Below the pieces are notes generated by a model. That model ran no database searches and was not told the origin of the DNA. It saw nothing but the letters and a program-made list of their open reading frames with translations. A DNA stretch of 64,000 nucleotides from Cliona cf. orientalis (lineage: Eukaryota > Porifera > Demospongiae > Clionaida > Clionaidae), in the NCBI GenBank assembly GCA_963930775.1, contig OZ005689.1:23062058-23126057 (forward strand), read 5' to 3'. How positions within the stretch are numbered: position 1 is the stretch's first letter; each line of letters begins with the position of its first letter. Below, one piece after another: positions 56,731 to 64,000 of the stretch. The translations under genes were made by a program, and so were the position numbers.

Positions 56731-59550
56731 TCGATGACCTATATTACCTAGGTTCCTATCTAACACAATGAACAGCGGCACAGATAGAAATTGTGACATA
56801 CCGTAGGTCGGGTTTGAATTGCGAGTATCTATTAATTATGAATTGTGAGTTTTTCTACATTTCGCAATTAATAGATTCGCAAACATAAAAATTTTAATGT
56901 ACACGTATACTGCAGTATGGTATGGGGTCGGTCGTCCATTGCAATTATTGGATTCACACTTTTGACCTGACTTGCATAGGATGCAATGATTAAACTACGC
57001 AATTAAAACCCGTCCTACGGTAAGAACTAAATTAAAATCCCTCAACCTAAACACTGCATGGGTTGAAATTGTGAGTGGGGATGTGCATGATTAATTACAT
57101 GCTCACTTTCAATGGTGTGACGGACTCCTCATCTGTGCACCACGGGTCATTACTCCAGCATTTGTAGTACATTCTCACTTCTCCAGTTGCATCCTTGATG
57201 ATTTTAAAACAGTGGGGAGTTGAGTGTCCAGCAAATGGATTGAGGGAAGGAGAAATCCAAGATTTTACATCATGCATACATGTTAGGGTCACCATTGTGG
57301 GTTTAGGAGATGTACTTTCTTCGGTGAATTTGAGGTCTGCATGGTACAATGCATATAAAATTTCTGATTACTATATAGTAATTATTGAATGTGATAAACT
57401 GACCTTGAAATATCTCAATATTATTTTTCTTCAGTTTGTGGGATACTTTAGAAAAAAACTGATCCACATCCTCATGGGTGTGTCCAACGGGTAGAAAATT
57501 GACCCTTACCTAAAGAATTGTTGACAATTTTAAATTTATTATTGTCTACATGCATAATTAGCACTATTAGGTACTCACTTTCTTAAAGACATCCTTTTTG
57601 ACTTGAAGAGAACAAAATCCTAGTACATAACGATTTTTATTCTCTCGAGATGTGTTATCCAATTGAAGGTATAGCACTGTGGGGAGCCAAACTTGCTTAG
57701 CACATTTCCAAGCACTTCAATTGTCAGGTTACTACCATGGGGCCATTGTAAAATGTCATAGAACCCATATATCACTTTTCCATGTGGTGATCTATATCAA
57801 AAATTGTTGTGGTAATCACATGCTATAAATTTAATTCCCGCCAATATTTCCGGCTATATGGTATTATAATTGTTATAGTAGTGGGTTAATCACAAAAGCC
57901 TAGTAGGTGCATAGTTGTCGTCAAACCTTGTATGAACAAGTGCTCCAGTCAAGTGGGTGCGAACTCGATACAGATTCTGTATTGATTTGGTTTCCTGAAG
58001 TAGTGCCGGTACATTGGTTTTGTTCTGGTCCATTCCGTCGATGATGATGGTTAAATACTTTTCTGGCTGTGATCTTGCTTTTTCTCAATGAAGGTAATAC
58101 TTCTTACGCTCCTGTCTGTAAGGAAGATGACATGATATAATATGTTAGAATAACGATAAGGAATGCCATGGTATTATGATTAAGGATGGCAGTAATGCAC
58201 GAGTTTACAGAAAGGTATATTATCAAAGTATCATCTACCATAATAACTATTATCATATAGATTAGATGCATACCCAACAATATCAAGGTGTTTTGAAAGT
58301 AGTCTTGGAATGCAGATCCTCCAGGCTTCATTCTTTCTTGAGCAAATTTGCAGCAAAGATCACATTTCGAAAAACGACTGCTACATGTGTGTATATAGAG
58401 TACATTTTGTTTGTTTATCTATCAACATTTCATGCTATACACTTTTCAAGGAACTTAATTAGATTCATCTATTCATTTACTTACCTCTGGAATGACAACG
58501 TTGTGGAAATTTTTCCCCCAAACTTTGTAGAACCATAAGAGGGATACAATTTGGCTTTCATCTATCCCTTGGTCTGCCAATTCTCTCTTCATCCTTACAT
58601 ACACATCATGTTAAGTAAGGAAGTGTGGCAGATGAATCTGTTGTGCGTGAGGCATGTGGTCTCCTATCTGGTGGAAAAAAACGAGTCATCCAGGCTTTGG
58701 CCTCACTAACTTTCGCTGATTCCACCCGGTTTACAGGCTTTCTCTGGATCTTGACTGCACCTTCTTTGAACTGGTCATAGAGCATTTTGTAGCGCTTTTG
58801 TGAAACACTTAGCACTGATGTGAAAGCGTCACAGCACAAACGTTTACCTTCAAGCATACCCGTTAATTTACCTTCAGAAGAAGTGTTACTACTTCCAACT
58901 GTTATCTGAAACGAATCGAGTAGAAATTGATTCTGCTCAATTGTACTCCTTGAGCAAAATCTTTCCCGAGAACGCTCTACTTCTGCTAAACTGAGATTTT
59001 TTAAGCACTTTCTTTTGCAGCATGAGCTATCTAAATCAATCGTAGATCCTTCATTGCTTATTGAGGATAGTGTAGTCACTTGACTGGACTGGAGGCATTC
59101 ATTTTTCCTTTTTTGGTAAATATTTCGATGAGGTGTTGAATGGTTAACTGGAGAATCGATAAGGAAATAATGCTCAGTAGATGGAGAATTATATGATGAT
59201 GGGCTGCTTTGTACACTAAAGTTTGAGGAGCAATTGAGAGGTGTGAGAGAACCGTGCTGGAAATCTGTTCTAGATGGTAGTATATAGGGCTATTTGTTTC
59301 CAAAGCCTTCATCCTCGTTGCAGTGCTGAGAGTTTATGAGGAAACTTGAATTGTTGCTATTCTCTGCCTCATAGCTGTGTCCCATATCTTCCGATTTGGT
59401 CAAGTAGAGTAGACTCTCATTGAGGTAGCCGGAATTAGCTTCTGAACTTAAATATTCATCAACAAAGAGTAGACTGGTATCCACTGAAACTTTAGTCGAC
59501 TGGTTACAACTCATTTTTGCCTGTTAGCTTATCTAGGGTACCACTGTATC

Positions 59551-60059
59551 ATAGGTGTCAACCTCACAATATGAGAAAGTGGGACAGTTTGCTAAAAAAA
59601 GTGGGATTTTGTATTAAAAATAGGGACAACACTTAGGAGGTCCAGGATGATCAAAACTTAGTTCAGAATCAACCATCATTGCTGATACTATCACTGACAT
59701 ATCGGTGTATGCATCAACATATCAATACCTAAGGAGTTAATTATTGAGTTGAATTCTTACAGATTGATCCTATGAGTTGATGCCCTGATAGCTAGTTGAC
59801 ATCATACAAAATTGCTCTTGTAAGAATTGATCACATAAGAATAATTTGTACATACCATATTATGTACAAATGTGATGTCACAGTTCTGAATGCTGCACAC
59901 CTGATAAAGATGGGCGTGGCAAAGAGCACAGGTAAGTGGATATGCACAGTGTAACAGCAGCTATGTAAAGTCGGGACTAAAGGCTAACAAAGCGGGACGG
60001 CGGTACACAGTAGCAGAATTCAGTACTGTCCCGCCTAAATCGGGACGGTTGACACCTAT
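59551..60059. repeat. 509-bp inverted-repeat element between divergent genes
   Basis: Ends ATAGGTGTCAACC and GGTTGACACCTAT are exact inverses, with TGGGACAG/CTGTCCCG-type sequence further in. ACTGTATC and GCTGTATC flank it, an 8-bp duplication with one mismatch. It lies 37 bp upstream of the gene B start, so it could alter that promoter. Confidence 0.7.
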
Positions 60060-60741
60060 GCTGTATCAATTTGCGAGAAAATTTCTGTGCACTGTTAACT
60101 TCACTGGCAAAATAGCTACACAACGGCTGAACGCCTTCGCGCCTTTTTTTCATATTATTAACTTACGCGCGCGCATACGATAGCCATAATCATGATTATG
60201 TACAGTTAGCATGCTTAAGCCAGAGTGCTTGCACGCCATAATTAGACTAGTGTAAAATTAATTAATTTTTGGTATGCTAGTGCTAGATCGACACGACATG
60301 TAGACATGTACACTATAGAAGGTACAATCATACATGTACATGCAGCATGCTGCTAGCATGTGCATATGCATTCAGTAGCTATAGATCTAGATACTAGATA
60401 ACATTAACACTAGTACTATCTGAGCATATGCATAGCATGCACTACTAGCATACTATATTATACTCGCGCGTGCGCGCGCTTAGCGCAAGGGCGCGCACTA
60501 ATAATACTAGAGCATGCAATGCATTTGCATACACCTATGCAGCTGCAGGTATCGTTAATTTTCCCCTTCATTATTAGTGAAGTCTTACCGTCGTGAAACC
60601 GTCAGCACCTGAGGGAGATTCAGAACCGTTTGTTCAACTTTCCGCAACTTTTCACTGAGTGGTTTCAAGTTGTTGGCGAGACCATAAACTAAAAAGCGCA
60701 CTTGCTTTTCAAGTGATACTCACAGTAGTTTCCATATTACG
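60060..60741. other. Intergenic region before the ParB-like gene
   Basis: Upstream of the divergent pair. Contains alternating purine-pyrimidine GCGCGTGCGCGCGC near 60465-60480 and several GCATGC palindromes. No promoter element is certain. Confidence 0.35.
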
Positions 60742-63700
60742 ATGAGTGGATGTCAGCACAACTCAAAGCAGTGGCACTTCGAGATAGATGACACTGGAGA
60801 CGCCAGCTTGAAAGGAGTAAAAGTTATCCGCGACAGCAGCAAGATACTGAATAGAAAAGGCACTCCTGTCGGCCATGTTGTGGATCTACGAACTCCTTCG
60901 ACTCGAAAATTATGCAAGCAGGCTGAGTCCTACCTTTCCTATGCAGTGGAGGTACTTATTAATTTTGTATAGTTACTTTACATGCATAGTTTTCTGGATA
61001 AAAAGTTAATGGTCTGGTAGCTATAGTTATAGTATAGCTAAATGCATATTATTATTATGCCTAGCTGATAATTATGCTAAGACACCTCAGATATGAGCAC
61101 TACGTATACAGTACCATCTGAGTATCTATGAAACTGGTTTCCTTTATTTATGACAGATTCAGTTTGAAGATAAAACTGCTGTTGTATTAAACCGAGAGAA
61201 TTTTGAGTGGAATCACAGTGCAGCAACAGAGTTTAACCAGTGCTTTCAGGAGAAAATTTCAGCAGTTGACTTCATACATGAATTCAAAAGGGTGACAACC
61301 GTTGATCCGCACACAATGTATGTTCCGTATATTAAAGAAAGATGTATTCAAAGGTACTTCTGACGATTCGGAGGAAATGTGCGTATGCAAACTCAATAAC
61401 ATTGTAGTAGCTAGCTACCTATATATAGCTAAGTACAAAGTTTTAACAATATTATACTGTTACAGTATACTAAATGTATAACAATGGTTTTATATATTAT
61501 GCAGGTTGAATGATGATCCTGATTTGGAAGAGTACCAAGAAGATTCGCAACCTGCAAAACGTAGCCGCACTGATGATGACTCTTGCAATGTAAACGCCCC
61601 TCCATCTAAAGTCTCCAAGAGTGCACATGATAACCCCCTTGATGACAACATTCTGGACAAGAAAATTGGTAATAATGTTAATGCTGTAGCTATATGAATG
61701 AAGTGAAGAATACGTAACTAAATTAGTCGATTGCCACTGGTATCGTAAGCTATACATTGTCAGCTTCCATCCGAGAAACCCTGTATATGCATTGAATAAT
61801 CAAGAGTGCCTATTATAGTAGCAAGGGCTTATCGATAAGCCCTTGATAGTAGTAATGTAGCCAATTATGATAATGTTGTATGTTGGTAATTATTAATTTT
61901 GTTTCTGATAAGACTTCAGTACCGGTACCGTCCTGATCAATCCCATCTCTCGTATGCTTGTATTGATGGTCTCTATGACAACGTACCAATCATGCATGTG
62001 ATAGACATGTGTACATGCTACACGTACATTAATTCAAGTTTACTTTTGTCAGAATCATAATACTATGATATTATATATTATCATTACACATGTGTACAGA
62101 CCCGTAGGCAGGGGGGGTGCATGTGCACCCCCCTTTTTTCAGCCTCATAATTGCATATCATTTCATAGAAGTTCTTAATTGCATGAGCAATAGACTGAGG
62201 CTGCATGGTATATCCTCTCTATCAGCTTGACAAAACCATACTTAGTGCAGCTAAATAACATCACAACTCAATCAATAAGCAGTTGTGACCAATACATGCA
62301 TATAATTATTATAGTAGTCACTTCGGTGATTGTCATGTGACTTAGCAGCTGTGAGTTAACGTCCCAACCCTTGTTGCGAGTACGTTATAGTAATTAAACC
62401 CATACCCATGTGCACCCCCCTTTTAAAAAGTCTGGCTACGGGCCTGTGTGTAGGTATTTTCGATCTCCCTATAACCAGCTTGTGCAAGACATCAAGTTCA
62501 AGGCTTATCAGAAATCTTGACAAGCAGTTTTTGAAAGACCTAAAAGAAAAAATGGTATGTGATCCGTCATCTCCTGGTGTACCCCCAATTGCAGCCTTAT
62601 ATAAAGACATGCAACAACCCGCTGAGTTCAGTAAGCGGCTTAAGAACGTTTATAAGTATGAAGTGTTAGGGGGGCAGCACACAAGCCATGCAAGAGCACA
62701 ACTCCACCAGGAGCAGCCCAATAATGCACTGTTTGCGACAATCCTTGCAGAAGTGTATGTTGGGCTATCAGATGATGAAGCTCTACGCTTAGCTTCTAGA
62801 CACAATATCAATGGGCATTACATCCACAAGATGACCCATCGGGATTATGTAAGTGCTATAATAATGTATCGTGACTAATTATAATTTAGGAATGTATGTG
62901 ATTCCAAGGTCGAAGCTTGCCGGTCAAAACTATTTTTGATGAATGGCCTGGAGCTGTCTGATGAAATACCACCGCCAACTGCCGAATGGAAAAAGATGTG
63001 TGGACAATGTATTCTCCCCAAGGTTAGCTAGCTTAAATTTGGATTTATATCTCCAGTAGTAGCAGTTACATACCTGATTGAATTGCTGCATTCTTAAATG
63101 TAACACTTAACTCCTAAATTATACTGTCATAGGACATGTCGCGATCACAAAAAGACATCTTTGCCCAGGCTGGTTTTACAAAACTAGCCTGGGAAGCCGC
63201 CACTAAGGTCATGGATAAATTTGAAGATGGTGGTCTCAAGGACCAAAAGCTCCAAAAGAAGCACCTGATGTCCAAGCCTGAGTTGATGCAACAGCATTTT
63301 CAACCGATTCAGGCTCTGCCATCAACTTTTCAGGTGACAAGCTAACAAAAGCTGTATAATATGTATTGTTGCACACGCTCAGCAGTTCCCAATGCATAGC
63401 ACACGCATACATATTGTCTGCTCACCCACTTCAATGATCTACGATCTACAAAAATGTTAGCTATTATCTTATAGTAGCGTAATGGATATTCTAGTCCTTT
63501 TAGACTAGAGAGCTAATAATATGAGCATGCAAGTCTGCACCTCCCCCCTTATTATTAGCTATTAATGTTGCTGTTGCAGATCGAGGTGCTAAATGCTGTT
63601 CTGAGTAAGGAGAAAAGTCTCAAAGAGCTGAAAGAAGCTGCAGCAAAGTTTCGTTCCATGCAAACTATTCGAAAAACCTTTTGTAAGGTGACCAACACTT

Positions 63701-64000
63701 CTTGGGAAGAGGCTACAGAGAGATTCCCTCACTATGCTAAGGAGGACAGGCTAATCCAGTTTTCATCACTCACTTTCACAAAGGATGTTCCCCAGCCTTT
63801 CATGGCATACTGCCGAGCAGCTTTACATTCTGATCAACCATGTGACGACTTGGATTCTTATGATCTACAAGGGTGTATAGCGTATACGCTTCAACATAAC
63901 ATCTTAACCCTCTCTCATACGGATATAACTGAGAAGAAAATTCCCTTTAACGGAGCCCATCTCTTCTTAACTCACATTCCTGAGGTATATATGTATGTGG
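60742..64000 (+). CDS. ParB-like protein gene, runs off the window
   Basis: Exons are 60742-60951, 61157-61353, 61505-61668, 62454-62848, 62909-63022, 63133-63333 and 63580-63984 (donor GTATAT). All borders are GT-AG, every phase matches, and 562 codons are open with no stop. Exons 1-3 are hydrophilic, with KRSRTDDD near a possible nuclear signal. Exon 4 looks like a ParB/sulfiredoxin-type domain: SSRLIRNLDKQFLKDLKEKM, VPPIAALYKDM, then YEVLGGQHTSHARAQL in the place of the ParB G-E-R-R loop, then VYVGLSDDEALRLASRHNIN matching the ParB pattern of sdeeAl.la..eN. Later exons are helical (LKELKEAAAKFRSMQTIRK). Bacterial ParB domains bind DNA and CTP; what this eukaryotic relative does is unknown. 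It diverges from DUF7869 gene B. The 3' end is outside the window. Confidence 0.65.
62097..62446. repeat. 350-bp MITE abutting a splice acceptor
   Basis: Ends CAGACCCGTAGGCAG and CTGGCTACGGGCCTG are imperfect inverses, with GTGCACCCCCCTTTT inside both. TGTGTA flanks both sides (62091-62096, 62447-62452), a 6-bp duplication. The right copy plus the next G forms the acceptor of exon 4 of the ParB-like gene. Confidence 0.75.

Larger units (their letters stand above)
53838..59514 (-). pseudogene. DUF7869 gene B, nine exons, with stops and frame slips
   Basis: Exons (minus) are 59514-58485, 58377-58274, 58115-57927, 57791-57579, 57509-57404, 57336-57107, 55253-54951, 54694-54625 and 54242-53838. 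It encodes a Ser-rich start, CCKRKCLKNLSLAEV, LSVSQKRYKMLYDQF, RFSKCDLCCKFAQER, IIIDGMDQNKTNVP, RVRTHLTGALVHT, LQWPHGSNL, LYLQLDNTSRENKNRYVLGF, VGHTHEDVDQFFSKV, and a tail with FKQWISASSSAAWDVFL and a barrel-like GHLVAIDCENCDKEPLLGKV ending IPKSSVILFDFEF and NHLRKKTVEHLKKAY. D, D and E/D in the three central motifs suggest a DDE-type nuclease. Damage: TAG at 59290-59292, TGA at 58085-58087 (where the family has Arg, a CGA-to-TGA type change), and slips near 58612 and 57683. Intron 6 holds the 185-bp tandem repeat. Confidence 0.7.

Overview
This is a eukaryotic, clearly metazoan, window. It is AT-rich, has many short GT-AG introns, has no operons or bacterial-style genes, and is densely packed with transposable elements. 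The gene families (DUF6589, DUF7869, BEN-like and Ulp1/PHD-fused transposases, K02A2.6-like Ty3/gypsy) and the small introns fit an early-branching marine invertebrate. A demosponge is my best guess, but that is inference and I cannot name a species. There is one assembly gap (23 N at 41549-41571). I found no rRNA, tRNA or CRISPR.

Layout. 0.85-17.4 kb: two paralogous BEN-like genes lie on opposite strands. The plus copy (851-5493) is truncated in its last domain. The minus copy (17360-12116) has four exons whose phases close into 512 codons. A decayed Ty3/gypsy gag-pol (10717-5969, minus) sits between them. 17.4-28.3 kb: no intact gene, only nested duplications, small inverted-repeat elements, a decayed transposon-type gene (22.3-21.5 kb, minus) and a 3 x 133 bp tandem repeat.

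28.3-39.3 kb is the most notable part. A minus-strand gene encodes a Mutator-like transposase fused to a Ulp1-type cysteine protease and a PHD finger. A second transposon of 6,077 bp (32487-38563) is inserted in its coding exon 3. That element has ~79 bp terminal inverted repeats and an exact 8-bp target duplication (CATTCTCT). It carries a DUF6589 gene (plus) converging on a RecQ-type helicase gene (minus). Removing the element and one duplication copy makes the outer gene one phase-consistent frame of 1,145 codons.

39.3-51.3 kb: several inverted-repeat elements with readable target duplications, a BTB-domain gene fragment, small exon-like remnants and a Helitron-type (DUF6570-like) fragment. 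51.8-64 kb: a plus-strand DUF7869 gene lacking its end converges on a longer but broken minus-strand DUF7869 gene (59514-53838). The latter diverges from an intact plus-strand gene (60742 to the window edge) that looks ParB-like. The arrangement suggests a second multi-gene mobile element, which is inference.

Most genes here therefore appear to serve mobile elements: DDE/RNase H-like enzymes, a helicase, a SUMO-protease-like domain and chromatin-reader domains. The minus-strand BEN-like gene and the BTB fragment are the best candidates for host genes.
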